The notes: a model not told the origin generated them from the letters alone. 32,124 nucleotides of DNA from Acidobacteriota bacterium (GCA_039030395.1 JBCCEF010000034.1:1-32124); one strand, 5' to 3'. Numbered from the stretch's first letter, positions 1-6,976 are shown. Translations and numbers: made by a program.

Positions 1-336
1 CTGCAGAAAGGGATCCGCGTACAGGCTGAACACCAACTGACGATCACCCACATCCCAGTGCTCCAAACCGTCGACGTCCGTGCCGCCGGTATCACCGTCG
101 AAGAAGCTCAACGTGAAATCCGTGGCCGAGGCCGGAATCGATAGGGCGATGCTCACCTGATCCTCGATCGTCTCGATCCCCGCACAACCGAAGCCCAGGA
201 AACGGCTGTCCGCCGGATCCGCGGTCGGAAACGCAGCAAAGGGTCCCGGACCGATCTGGGCGAGAGCACCGCCCGCGATCCACAATCCCGCGACCAGTGC
301 AATCAAAATTTTGGAGAATTGTGCCTTCTCCCTCAT
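1..336 (-). CDS. Secreted protein of unknown function, 3' part missing
   Basis: The reading frame runs leftwards off the window, leaving 112 codons and no stop. The start at 336 is chosen because AGGAGGTT lies a few bases upstream; a longer frame that overlaps this region lacks such a site. Residues 1-26 form a typical Sec signal peptide: a basic start, a hydrophobic stretch LIALVAGLWIAGG and a cleavage site after ALA. The mature part contains FTLSFFDGDTGG and a later HWDVGD...FSLYADP pattern, which I associate with beta-rich secreted proteins of GC-rich environmental bacteria. No catalytic motif is visible. Export is well supported, function is unknown. Confidence 0.75.
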   Translation of the reverse strand, partial: MREKAQFSKILIALVAGLWIAGGALAQIGPGPFAAFPTADPADSRFLGFGCAGIETIEDQVSIALSIPASATDFTLSFFDGDTGGTDVDGLEHWDVGDRQLVFSLYADPFLQ

Positions 337-412
337 CCTCAACCTCCTTCTTCAAAGTGGCCTCGGGGCTCGCGCCGCGCCGAAACCGTCACGCAGAATG
401 GTCGTTCGTTCA

Positions 413-625
413 TCAACCCGCCTCACTCCAGTCAGACCGCTCTTCCTGGGCCTCACCCACGTTCACGGAACGCGACAGAAACTCGCTAACCGCCGCCGGA
501 TCCGCCACGTAATGCTCCTCACCAGTTTGAAGATTCCTAAGAAATCCCCTCACCGGCGCGGACGCCCCCGGGACCTGCCGAGGCTCGGCCCACAGGCGAA
601 CTAGGAACGAGGTGGAACGGGTCAT
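413..625 (-). CDS. Small FLVRLW-type conserved hypothetical protein
   Basis: A 70-residue soluble protein. Its order of motifs, FLVRLWAEP near the start, RGFLRNLQTGEEHYV in the middle and a final PAAVSEFL segment, resembles a class of tiny proteins that I recognise from Acidobacteria-like and Planctomycetes-like genomes, where a beta-beta-beta-alpha fold is plausible. The start at 625 is the ATG nearest this conserved core. An ATG at 643 would add six residues. Neither has a clear Shine-Dalgarno sequence. It stands alone on its strand, followed by the exported protein at 1-336. Function is unknown. Confidence 0.55.
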   Translation of the reverse strand: MTRSTSFLVRLWAEPRQVPGASAPVRGFLRNLQTGEEHYVADPAAVSEFLSRSVNVGEAQEERSDWSEAG

Positions 626-713
626 AGATTTGATCCATGTCATAGAGACAGGGCCGGGCTGGCTCGCTCGTCGAACTGCTCGGACCTTCTCGGATGCGCC
701 ATGGTCGAAGGCG

Positions 714-732
714 AACGTCAGCAAAACGTCAG
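714..732. promoter_or_regulatory. Direct repeat upstream of the small hypothetical gene
   Basis: AACGTCAG occurs at 714-721 and again at 725-732, exactly 11 bp apart, about one helical turn. This spacing is typical of operators that bind a dimeric regulator on one face of the DNA. The site lies about 90 bp upstream of the gene starting at 625. No promoter boxes were identified with confidence, so the operator role is inferred. Confidence 0.3.
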
Positions 733-754
733 GTAACGAATTCCACTCAACGCA

Positions 755-780
755 TTCTTTTTATATAGAAATAAAAAGAA
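755..780. repeat. AT-rich perfect inverted repeat
   Basis: TTCTTTTTAT (755-764) and ATAAAAAGAA (771-780) are perfect complements separated by ATAGAA. This lies in an AT-rich island (about 740-800) that contrasts strongly with the GC-rich surroundings. It lies downstream of the bactofilin-like gene and upstream of the small gene that begins at 625. It may supply the T-rich tail of a terminator or a promoter region. Confidence 0.4.
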
Positions 781-826
781 ATTTAAAAATTTTGAATACT
801 TGAAGGGAGAAGGCTCCCGAGGGGAG
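781..826 (-). terminator. Candidate terminator after the bactofilin-like gene
   Basis: On the minus strand, just after the stop codon at 836-838, the CTCCC and GGGAG blocks at 805-826 can pair in two alternative ways. They are followed by a T-rich stretch (781-800). The geometry fits intrinsic termination of the suhB-M23-bactofilin unit, but the stem is only 5 bp and the T run does not follow it directly. Confidence 0.35.
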
Positions 827-835
827 GCTCGCGGG

Positions 836-1642
836 TCAGGAACTCTGGAAGTGACTGGCGATCAGCTCGCTGGCGCGGAGTACGTCATCGCCCGGCTCGA
901 TCACCCGATCGAAGAGGGTGCGGTGGGTGTGCCGAAGGGTTTCGAGATCGCGACCCTCGAGCAGTTTGACGATCTCCTCCAGAACCCGCTGAGAATTGGT
1001 GCCGTAGGACTTGCGGGCGACATCCCGTTCGAGCAACACCAGCGCGAAGAACAGCAGTTCCGGTAGGCGCTCATTTTTGCCTGCCAGGCTCTCGGCCTCC
1101 GCCGCCGATGGCTCCGCCGCCGAGACCGGCGCAGCGGCCACGGGATCGTCTTCGCTCGGCGACTCGTCAACGGCTGGCGCCTCGAGGGACGGAGGATCCT
1201 GTTCCTTGTCCTCGGAGCCTCCGCGATAGAAGGGCAATGCCCGAAACTGACGGGCGAAACGCGAAAAGAGCAGAAACAAATCGTTCTCGTTCGAGAAGTT
1301 TCCCACCAGCCGGGCGTCGCGGCCGATCTCCAGCCGCTCCGTCTCCTGCAGGACGATATTGGCGCGCGCCGACTCCTCGAGCTGCAGAGAACTGGCCTTG
1401 ACCTTCCAGGCGGTCAAGCTGCCCTGGACGAAGCAGGCCGCCGCGCACTCGACGCTCACCGCCTCCACCTCGACCCCGCGGTCGATGCGGATGGAACCCG
1501 CCATGGATTCGATCTTGCCGTAGGAACCGGAGTTTTGCAGCACCAGATTCCCCGGCGCGCGGATCGAGAGCTGGCCGTGGGAATCGACCTGGATCTCGGT
1601 TCCCTGCGGGACGATCATGGTGGGAGGCGTGGGTTCGGCCAT
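836..1642 (-). CDS. Bactofilin-like beta-helical protein
   Basis: A 268-residue protein without signal peptide or membrane segment. Residues 10-115 read as short repeating beta-strand turns (ending in LVLQNSGS, IRIDRGVEVE, LEIGRDARLVG), as in the right-handed beta-helix of bactofilins, though the match is loose. Residues 140-188 are a low-complexity Pro/Glu/Ala linker. Residues 190-268 look alpha-helical and are not part of a standard bactofilin. The start at 1642 has AAGGA upstream at good spacing; a TTG at 1663 overlapping the previous stop lacks a ribosome site. The M23 peptidase directly upstream supports a shape-related role, since bactofilins and M23 peptidases are linked in Helicobacter and Caulobacter. 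Another beta-helical polymer protein cannot be excluded. Confidence 0.6.
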   Translation of the reverse strand: MAEPTPPTMIVPQGTEIQVDSHGQLSIRAPGNLVLQNSGSYGKIESMAGSIRIDRGVEVEAVSVECAAACFVQGSLTAWKVKASSLQLEESARANIVLQETERLEIGRDARLVGNFSNENDLFLLFSRFARQFRALPFYRGGSEDKEQDPPSLEAPAVDESPSEDDPVAAAPVSAAEPSAAEAESLAGKNERLPELLFFALVLLERDVARKSYGTNSQRVLEEIVKLLEGRDLETLRHTHRTLFDRVIEPGDDVLRASELIASHFQSS

Positions 1643-1659
1643 CGGTCGATCCTTCGAAC

Positions 1660-2805
1660 TCAAGAGCCCAGCAAAGCCGGCAGGGGCTCGAAATCGTCGA
1701 GAGCGGGAGCGTTGCGCGATCGGATCAAGGTCCGCTCCTCGTCGCTCCAGCGGTAGTCGAGGATGTAGATGCGCGGGTCGATCGGTCGGAAGGTTCCATC
1801 TTCTTGCCGGCTACGCACCTCGTAGTGGAGGTGCGGGCTGGTGCTCCAGCCGGTATTGCCGACGGTGCCGATGACATCGCCCTGGCGTACCCGCTGGCCG
1901 CGGCGCACGCGCACTTCGTCACAGTGACCGTAGAGCGAGATGAAGCGATCACCGTGGCGCAGAACCACCAGGTTGCCGTAGCGCCACCAGGACACGCTCT
2001 GGCGCCGAGGATAGCGCCCGGCAAAGGCCACCACCGCTTCCGCCGGAGCGTGGATCTCCTTGCCGATGGGGGCCGCCAGATCGATCCCCGCGTGGAAGTC
2101 GAGGGCCTGGGTGAACGGGCTCCGTCGGTTGCCGTAGGGGCTGGTCAACAGGAAGTTCTCGCCCCGCAGGGGGATGACCGACGGGGTGATGCGAGCGCGC
2201 TCTTGATGGGCTTCTTCAAGATCCCGAATCTCCACCAGGAAGGCGTCGAGCACCTGGAGCTCTTCTTCAATCTCGGCGCGTAGGACCTGGCCGTTGCGGA
2301 TGGCGTTCGAAAAATTCGACTTCGGAATGGGGGTGGCCTCGGGGGCCACCGGGAATCCTCCCTGGCCGATCGACTCATCGTGCGATAAACCGTAGGCGAG
2401 GGAGATCTTGTCCACCTTGAAGCGCAGGTCTTCGCCGCGTTCCTGCAGCTCACCCAATCGCTCGACCAGCACCCCCAGCCGCCCTCCCTGCCGTTCCCGT
2501 TCGGCCTCCAGCGCCGGCAGTTCACGACGTCCGAGGAGCGCCCGCACGGCCTCCGGCATCGCCCGCAGGGAAAGAGCAAAGCCGATCATTACGGCAAGCA
2601 CCGCCAAAGCGACCCCGACCGCCTGGCGGCGGCTCAAGAACAGGTAGCGCACCCGGCGGCGGATGTCCGCCGGATGAAACTGAATTTCGAAGGCGGAAGG
2701 CTTCGCCTCCCGAGACCGACTCGCCTGCGACTTGCCGCCGGTAGGAACCGGTAGGGTCGAAGACGGGGATCGGCGCGACGGCAGTTTGAGCTTCCAGTGC
2801 TTCAC
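1660..2805 (-). CDS. Membrane-anchored M23 (LytM) family metallopeptidase
   Basis: A 381-residue protein. Residues 1-60 are a basic cytoplasmic region, 61-80 a single membrane span, 95-205 predicted coiled coil, and 215-350 the LytM domain. The zinc ligands are present: H238 and D242 in HAGIDLAAP, and H327 in HLHYEV, with H294 and H325 as catalytic histidines. It should therefore be an active endopeptidase cutting peptidoglycan cross-links in the periplasm. The start is GTG with a poor ribosome site, 15 bp after suhB. It overlaps or abuts the bactofilin-like gene, which suggests that the scaffold and the hydrolase are made together. Confidence 0.88.
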   Translation of the reverse strand: MKHWKLKLPSRRSPSSTLPVPTGGKSQASRSREAKPSAFEIQFHPADIRRRVRYLFLSRRQAVGVALAVLAVMIGFALSLRAMPEAVRALLGRRELPALEAERERQGGRLGVLVERLGELQERGEDLRFKVDKISLAYGLSHDESIGQGGFPVAPEATPIPKSNFSNAIRNGQVLRAEIEEELQVLDAFLVEIRDLEEAHQERARITPSVIPLRGENFLLTSPYGNRRSPFTQALDFHAGIDLAAPIGKEIHAPAEAVVAFAGRYPRRQSVSWWRYGNLVVLRHGDRFISLYGHCDEVRVRRGQRVRQGDVIGTVGNTGWSTSPHLHYEVRSRQEDGTFRPIDPRIYILDYRWSDEERTLIRSRNAPALDDFEPLPALLGS

Positions 2806-2820
2806 GAGTCTTGATTTCCG

Positions 2821-3699
2821 CTAGACCGAGGGATCCGGCGCCGCGGCAGGGGGCCGGGGATCGAGGCGGTCGAGAGCAGCTTCATCGACGATGGCGGCGA
2901 CGATGTGGCGTAGTTCCCGCTGCACCGCCTCGTTGCCAGCGACGATATTACCCGTTTCGAGGCTGCGAGTACCGCCATCGAGGTCCGAGACCCGCCCACC
3001 GGCCTCTTCCAGCAGCAAGGTGCCGGCCGCTAGATCCCATGGCGCCAGGCGAAATTCGAAAAACCCGTCGAACACCCCGGCCGCCGTATAGGCCAGATCG
3101 AGGGCGGCAGCGCCGCAGCGGCGGATCGCCCGCGCCTGCAAGAAGACTTCCCGAAAGACCCCCAGATAGGCATCCAGGGCACGATGGGCCTTGAACGGAT
3201 AGCCGGTGGCGAGGAACGCCCCGGCGAGGCCGGCGGCGCCGGACACCCGCATCGGCCGGCCGTTCCACTCTGCCCCGCCGCCGCGCCGGCCACGAAACAC
3301 CTCCCGCCGCAGCGGCTCCAGGATCACCCCCACCTGCATCTCACCGCCCCGCCGGCAGGCGACGGAGATGGCGAACATCGGCAAGCCGCGGGCGAAATTG
3401 GTCGTGCCGTCCAGGGGGTCGATGATCCACTCCACCTCGTTCCGTCGCGACGCTCCACCGCTGGATCCCTTGCCGCACTCCTCTGCCCCACCGCCCTCCT
3501 CGGCCAGAATCCGATGATCCGGGAAGCGTCCCCGAACGACCTCTAGGATCGCTCGTTCACTCCCGGTATCCGCCGCGGTTACAAAATCATTGGCCGCCTT
3601 TTCCCGCACTTCCAGGTCGGCGGCGCGAAAATAGCCACGCACCACCTCGGCACCGGCTTCGGCGGCTGCGAGAGCCGTTTGGAGGAGTTCGTTGGACAT
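2821..3699 (-). CDS. suhB: Inositol monophosphatase family protein
   Basis: A 292-residue member of the lithium-sensitive phosphatase family. The metal-binding residues are all visible: E67-E68 in AEEGG, the D94-P-L-D97-G-T-T signature in WIIDPLDGTTNF, and W221-D222 in the second signature WDLAAGTLLLEEAGG. It should hydrolyse inositol-1-phosphate or a related sugar phosphate. The loop at residues 71-88 is longer than usual and rich in Gly and Ser. No Shine-Dalgarno sequence precedes the ATG. It is the first gene of the unit continuing into the M23 peptidase. The symbol is by family; other members act on different phosphates. Confidence 0.88.
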   Translation of the reverse strand: MSNELLQTALAAAEAGAEVVRGYFRAADLEVREKAANDFVTAADTGSERAILEVVRGRFPDHRILAEEGGGAEECGKGSSGGASRRNEVEWIIDPLDGTTNFARGLPMFAISVACRRGGEMQVGVILEPLRREVFRGRRGGGAEWNGRPMRVSGAAGLAGAFLATGYPFKAHRALDAYLGVFREVFLQARAIRRCGAAALDLAYTAAGVFDGFFEFRLAPWDLAAGTLLLEEAGGRVSDLDGGTRSLETGNIVAGNEAVQRELRHIVAAIVDEAALDRLDPRPPAAAPDPSV

Positions 3700-3843
3700 G
3701 ACAGGAGGCTGCAGAACCGCGGCGCGGCGGCCCGGCCCGCCACGAGGTCATGCATGAGCAGGGTAACGATGGAAAGGACGGCCGCATTCCCGCCGGAGGA
3801 GCCCGCGACGGACTTCCTCTTGCCGCCGAAAGAGGCCGGAGCT

Positions 3844-3885
3844 GCCCGCAGATGCAGGGACCGCGTGGGTTGCGAACCAGGCGGG
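3844..3885 (+). repeat. Partial copy of the 120-bp hairpin element
   Basis: This stretch shares GCAGATGCA, GGACCGCG and GAACC, in order and at matching spacing, with the left half of the full element at 6176-6297. The right half is not recognisable; a separate GGCGGG/CCCGCC pairing follows. It lies 30 bp from a full copy in the same orientation, which suggests a tandem duplication followed by decay. Confidence 0.5.
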
Positions 3886-3915
3886 ATATCCACCACCCGC
3901 CCACCACCTTCAAGG

Positions 3916-4035
3916 GAGGGCGTAGGCGCCTGCAGATGCAAGGACTGCGTGCCTTCTGAGCCGCAGGCGTGCGGGTATCAGGTCGAGGACGCAGATGGTG
4001 CGCATGACGCCGCAGATGCGGGTGCATCCGCCCTC
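3916..4035 (+). repeat. 120-bp hairpin repeat element, copy B, abutting the PilT-like stop codon
   Basis: The ends GAGGGCG (3916-3922) and CGCCCTC (4029-4035) are inverted. It shares with copy C an 18-bp block (3928-3945 = 6190-6207) and a 21-bp block (4000-4020 = 6262-6282). GCAGATGC occurs in both arms as a direct repeat 80 bp apart, as in copy C. A central stem pairs 3947-3958 with 3992-4003, with one mismatch and two wobbles. On the minus strand the element begins one base after the stop codon of the PilT-like gene (4037-4039). Its nature is unknown; a REP-like element or a 3'-end RNA structure are the main options. Confidence 0.75.
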
Positions 4036-4036
4036 G

Positions 4037-5506
4037 TTATCTAAACAACCCTTTTTTGTCTTCCGACAGCAGCTTCTGGTTCAGCTCCTTGATCCGCAGG
4101 TTCTGCTTGTCGATCTTCTCCTGCGCTTCCTGCTTCAGGCGATCGTAGTCCTTGCGCATCTTGTCCTGCTCTTCGGACATTTCCTGGATGCGCCCGGAGA
4201 GTTCTTCGAGCTGGCGATCGCGGTCGGCGATGCGGTCTTCGGCCTCGGAAATGAGCTGGTCTTTGTCCGCCAGGCGGATCTTGGTCTTCTCCTCTTGCTC
4301 CTCGTACAGCCTGCGGAACTCTTGCAGTTCGAGAATTTGGGAGAAATCGGCGGTCGAAGGACTCATGTCCCCTCCCCTTTCTTCGATCTTCGGAAACATC
4401 TTGCGCAGCTTGAGAGATAGGTCTTCCGGATCTGGCGACTGACGGACCGCTTCGGCGTAGGGAATGGTGCCGTGCACCAGGAGCGCGAGCAGCGACTGGT
4501 TGGTCGATTGCATGCGGTAGTAGCCGACGGACGACTCGATCTCTTCCAGGATGCTCGAGGTCTCGCCCTTCTCGACCATCTTGGCGATCTTCGGCGACAT
4601 CTTCATGATTTCCAGTACCGCCACCAGGCCGGTACCGTCGGAGCGCTCCACCAGCTTCATGGAGATCACCCCTTTCAACACCTGGGCGAGTTGCGCCCGC
4701 ACCTGACCTTGCTGTGCGGAAGGAAAGGAATCGAGAATGCGGTCGATGGTCTGAGAAGCGCTATTCGTGTGCAGGGTCGAGAACACCAGGTGACCCGTTT
4801 CGGCGGCTGTGATCACCGTGCTGATGGTCTCGGTGTCGCGCATCTCACCGACCATCATCACGTCAGGATCCTGCCGCAGCGAGTTGCGTAGGGCCTCCGC
4901 GAAAGTGACCGTGTCGGTGCCGATCTCGCGCTGCGACAAGCTGGCGACCCCGTCCGTGAACAGGAACTCCATCGGATCTTCGATGGTGATGACGTGCACC
5001 GGCCGCCGGCTGACGATGTGCTTGATCAGCGCCGCCAGAGTGGTGGACTTGCCGCTGCCGGTGGGACCGGTGACCAGCACCAGACCCATCGGCAGGTCGC
5101 AGAAGTCGAGGAGCGTGTCCGGCAGTTCCAGATCGTCGACGGAACGGATGTCGTAGGGGATACGCCGGAAGGACGCCGCCAGGGTGCCGCGCTGCATGTA
5201 GAGATTGCCGCGGAAACGGGCCAGGCCACTCACTCCGTAGCCGAAGTCCACCGCCATCTTCTCTTCGAGGCGCTTCTTCTGCTGGGGGTTGAGGATCGGC
5301 AGCACCATGCGGCCGATGTCGCGCGGACCGAGGGGATCCGCGTCGATCGCCGTCAGCTTGCCGTTGACCCGCAGAAGGGGCGGACGGGTGGGCTTCAGGT
5401 GAAGGTCCGAGGCGCCCTTCTTGGTGGTGAAGCGGAGCAGGCGATCGAGGACCTTGACCGGCCCGCTCTTCTCCTCCGGTTGAGCCTCTGCGGTTTTCAC
5501 ACTCAT
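4037..5506 (-). CDS. PilT-family retraction ATPase with C-terminal coiled coil
   Basis: A 489-residue protein of the type II/IV secretion ATPase family. Residues 20-130 match the N-terminal domain (SDLHLKP, FRGNLYMQRG). The Walker A motif GPTGSGKS is at 147-154, the Walker B region PDVMMVGEMRD at 214-224 and the His box GHLVFSTLHTN at 238-248. PilT normally has an AIRNLIRE motif near the end of the core; here the matching part (about 318-342) reads EEIESSVGYYRMQSTNQSLL. Residues 387-480 form a long Lys/Glu-rich coiled coil not found in ordinary PilT, which has about 350 residues. It is probably a twitching-motility motor or a regulatory paralogue. AAGGA precedes the ATG. Confidence 0.85.
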   Translation of the reverse strand: MSVKTAEAQPEEKSGPVKVLDRLLRFTTKKGASDLHLKPTRPPLLRVNGKLTAIDADPLGPRDIGRMVLPILNPQQKKRLEEKMAVDFGYGVSGLARFRGNLYMQRGTLAASFRRIPYDIRSVDDLELPDTLLDFCDLPMGLVLVTGPTGSGKSTTLAALIKHIVSRRPVHVITIEDPMEFLFTDGVASLSQREIGTDTVTFAEALRNSLRQDPDVMMVGEMRDTETISTVITAAETGHLVFSTLHTNSASQTIDRILDSFPSAQQGQVRAQLAQVLKGVISMKLVERSDGTGLVAVLEIMKMSPKIAKMVEKGETSSILEEIESSVGYYRMQSTNQSLLALLVHGTIPYAEAVRQSPDPEDLSLKLRKMFPKIEERGGDMSPSTADFSQILELQEFRRLYEEQEEKTKIRLADKDQLISEAEDRIADRDRQLEELSGRIQEMSEEQDKMRKDYDRLKQEAQEKIDKQNLRIKELNQKLLSEDKKGLFR

Positions 5507-5530
5507 CGATTCGGATTCCTTCGGCGCCCG

Positions 5531-5561
5531 ATTGTATCCTTCCTCCCAACCGTTGGCGCAA
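5531..5561 (-). promoter_or_regulatory. Candidate promoter of the PilT-like gene
   Basis: On the minus strand TACAAT (5531-5536) matches the -10 consensus at five of six positions. The only -35 candidate is TTGCGC (5556-5561) at a long 19-bp spacing. Transcription would start about 18 bases before the start codon. The 75-bp gap must also hold the start signals of the divergent ogt gene, which I could not identify. Confidence 0.35.
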
Positions 5562-5581
5562 TCCCTACGAGACTTCTGTCC

Positions 5582-6109
5582 ATGCCCCGCACCGACACTC
5601 CCCGCTTTGTAACCCTCGCCTACCCGCTAGGGCGCCTTTTTGGGATCTGTCGGAACCGGGCGATCGTCCGCCTGGGCCAGGTTGACACGGCCCAAGATGT
5701 CCAGCGAGAAGCCGAGCGAGCGGGGGCCACCGAGGATCCTTCCGCTCCGCTCCTCGCCTCCCTCGCCCACCAGCTCGATGACTATTTCTCGGGAAACCGG
5801 ATGACCTTCGATTTGCCTCTAGATCCTCCGGGCACCACCTTCCGCCGCCGAGTGTGGCAGGAGCTCCTGACCATTCCCTACGGCGAAACCCGCACCTACG
5901 GCGAGATCGCCAACGCCATCGGTGACCCCGGCGCCACCCAGGCCGTCGGCCAGGCCAACCACCACAACCCCATCGGCATCCTCATCCCCTGCCACCGCGT
6001 CATCGGCGCCGACGGATCCATGGTCGGCTACGCCAGCGGCGTCGAGCGCAAGAAGTGGCTTTTGCGCCTCGAAGGCGCCGAGGTGATGCGGCAGCGGGAG
6101 TTGTTCTGA
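5582..6109 (+). CDS. ogt: Methylated-DNA--protein-cysteine S-methyltransferase
   Basis: A 175-residue protein that repairs O6-alkylguanine by moving the alkyl group to its own cysteine. The active-site motif IPCHRVIG is complete, with C137 as acceptor. The DNA-binding helix-turn-helix region FRRRVWQELLTIPYGETRTYGEIA lies just before it. The start at 5582 gives the usual length for single-domain Ogt/AGT; the frame stays open upstream, but only as antisense to the PilT-like gene. No AdaA domain is fused. It converges on lexA, another DNA-damage gene, across a repeat element, though no joint regulation can be seen. Confidence 0.9.
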   Translation: MPRTDTPRFVTLAYPLGRLFGICRNRAIVRLGQVDTAQDVQREAERAGATEDPSAPLLASLAHQLDDYFSGNRMTFDLPLDPPGTTFRRRVWQELLTIPYGETRTYGEIANAIGDPGATQAVGQANHHNPIGILIPCHRVIGADGSMVGYASGVERKKWLLRLEGAEVMRQRELF

Positions 6110-6120
6110 GGAGCAAACCA

Positions 6121-6138
6121 GGCGCCTCGCGAGGCGCC
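6121..6138. terminator. Perfect 18-bp palindrome after ogt
   Basis: GGCGCCTCGCGAGGCGCC, 11 bases after the ogt stop codon, is fully self-complementary and can form a 7-bp stem with a CGCG loop. No T run follows, so it would be a non-canonical terminator or an mRNA 3'-end stabiliser. Confidence 0.4.
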
Positions 6139-6175
6139 CCTGCATCAGGCTCTCGAGGGACAGGCCGGAGCACAA

Positions 6176-6297
6176 GAGAGCGTGGAGGTGCCTGCAGATG
6201 CAAGGACCGCGCGGTTTCTGAACCGGAGGCGTACTTGCAGTACGTCGAGGATTCAGAAATCGCGCATGACGCCGCAGATGCGCACGACTACGCCCTC
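6176..6297 (+). repeat. 120-bp hairpin repeat element, copy C, abutting the lexA stop codon
   Basis: The ends GAGAGCGTGG (6176-6185) and CTACGCCCTC (6288-6297) are near-complementary. A long central hairpin is visible: 6209-6222 pairs with 6252-6265 (14 bp, one wobble), and inside it 6228-6234 pairs with 6240-6246 around a TTGCA loop. On the minus strand it begins one base after the lexA stop codon (6299-6301), the same position as copy B behind its gene. It lies between the convergent genes ogt and lexA. Confidence 0.75.
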
Positions 6298-6298
6298 G

Positions 6299-6940
6299 TC
6301 ACTCAAACCTACGCATCAATCCCACCGCCACCCCCTGAATACGAAGGTCTCTTGCCGGAACGAACAGGGGATCCATGTTCTTGTTCGCCGGCTGCAAGCG
6401 CACCTGCTCGCCCTCCGGATGGAAGCGCTTCAGGGTAGCGTCATCGCCCACCAGGGCGACCACCATCTCGCCCGGGCGCGCGACTTCACGGCGCTGCACC
6501 ACCACCAGGTCGCCCTCGTGGATACCCTCGTCGATCATCGAGTCGCCGACCACCTGCAGAACGTAGTGCTCGTTCGAGCGAGCGCCGACCAGGTGGTCCG
6601 GCACACCGATACGGTCTTCGTCGGTGACCGCCTCGATCGGCTGACCGGCGGCGATGCGTCCGAAAAACGGCAGTTCCAGGGGCGCTTCGTCCGAGTCGCC
6701 CCGGCCGGCTCCCGGCCGCTCGACCACTTCGATTCCGCGCTTCTGGTTCCAGTCGCGCCGCAGGTACCCTTTCTCCTGCAGCAGTTTCAGATGCTTGTAG
6801 ACCGTGCCGTAGGAGGAGTAACCAAAGCGCTCGCAGATCTCCCGGTGGGTCGGAGAGACACCGCGTTCGCCCTGGAACTCCAAAATGAACTCGAGAATCT
6901 GCTTCTGCCGCTCGGTGAGGTACGCCGGTTTTTCGCCCAT
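6299..6940 (-). CDS. lexA: LexA repressor of the SOS response
   Basis: A 213-residue protein. Residues 7-70 are a winged helix-turn-helix domain (LTERQKQILEFI, SPTHREICERFGYSS). Residues 90-213 are the S24 self-cleavage domain, with cleavage site A98-G99 in GRIAAGQP, S134 in VVGDSMIDEG and K171 in DDATLKRF. All catalytic parts are intact, so RecA-stimulated self-cleavage is expected. The frame is open upstream to 7048, but the start at 6940 matches the usual LexA N-terminus and sits directly behind a good promoter. No Shine-Dalgarno sequence precedes it, in line with a leaderless mRNA. It is divergent from the M16 peptidase genes. Confidence 0.92.
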   Translation of the reverse strand: MGEKPAYLTERQKQILEFILEFQGERGVSPTHREICERFGYSSYGTVYKHLKLLQEKGYLRRDWNQKRGIEVVERPGAGRGDSDEAPLELPFFGRIAAGQPIEAVTDEDRIGVPDHLVGARSNEHYVLQVVGDSMIDEGIHEGDLVVVQRREVARPGEMVVALVGDDATLKRFHPEGEQVRLQPANKNMDPLFVPARDLRIQGVAVGLMRRFE

Positions 6941-6946
6941 GGATGG

Positions 6947-6976
6947 ATGGTACGGCGGTAACACGGCGTATGTCAA
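6947..6976 (-). promoter_or_regulatory. lexA promoter, predicted leaderless
   Basis: On the minus strand a perfect -35 TTGACA (6971-6976) and a -10 TACCAT (6947-6952, four of six) are 18 bp apart. Transcription would begin about seven bases beyond the -10 box, at or next to the A of the lexA ATG at 6940. The spacer contains ACGGCG followed by GTA or TA twice, a possible operator. Confidence 0.6.

Larger units (their letters stand above)
3700..4036. other. Non-coding gap holding repeat elements
   Basis: This 337-bp gap separates suhB from the upstream PilT-like gene. The part from about 3700 to 3840 shows no convincing gene or promoter; its open frames look like GC-rich noise. The rest contains a partial repeat copy (about 3844-3885) and a full copy (3916-4035), described separately. 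The suhB promoter has not been identified. Confidence 0.6.

Noticed and set aside
1643-1663. TTG start of the bactofilin-like gene overlapping the M23 stop
   Set aside because: No ribosome site precedes it, while the ATG at 1642 has AAGGA at good spacing.
4994-5581. N-terminal extension of the ogt gene
   Set aside because: The frame stays open upstream only because it mirrors the PilT-like gene; the ATG at 5582 gives the normal enzyme length.
3916-6297. Integron attC sites, suggested by hairpins right after stop codons
   Set aside because: The R'/R'' core boxes (GTTRRRY, RYYYAAC) are not present at the ends, the flanking genes are housekeeping genes in different orientations, and no integrase is seen.
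3844-6297. CRISPR-like repetition
   Set aside because: There are only two full copies and one partial copy, over 2 kb apart, with no regular spacers and no cas genes.
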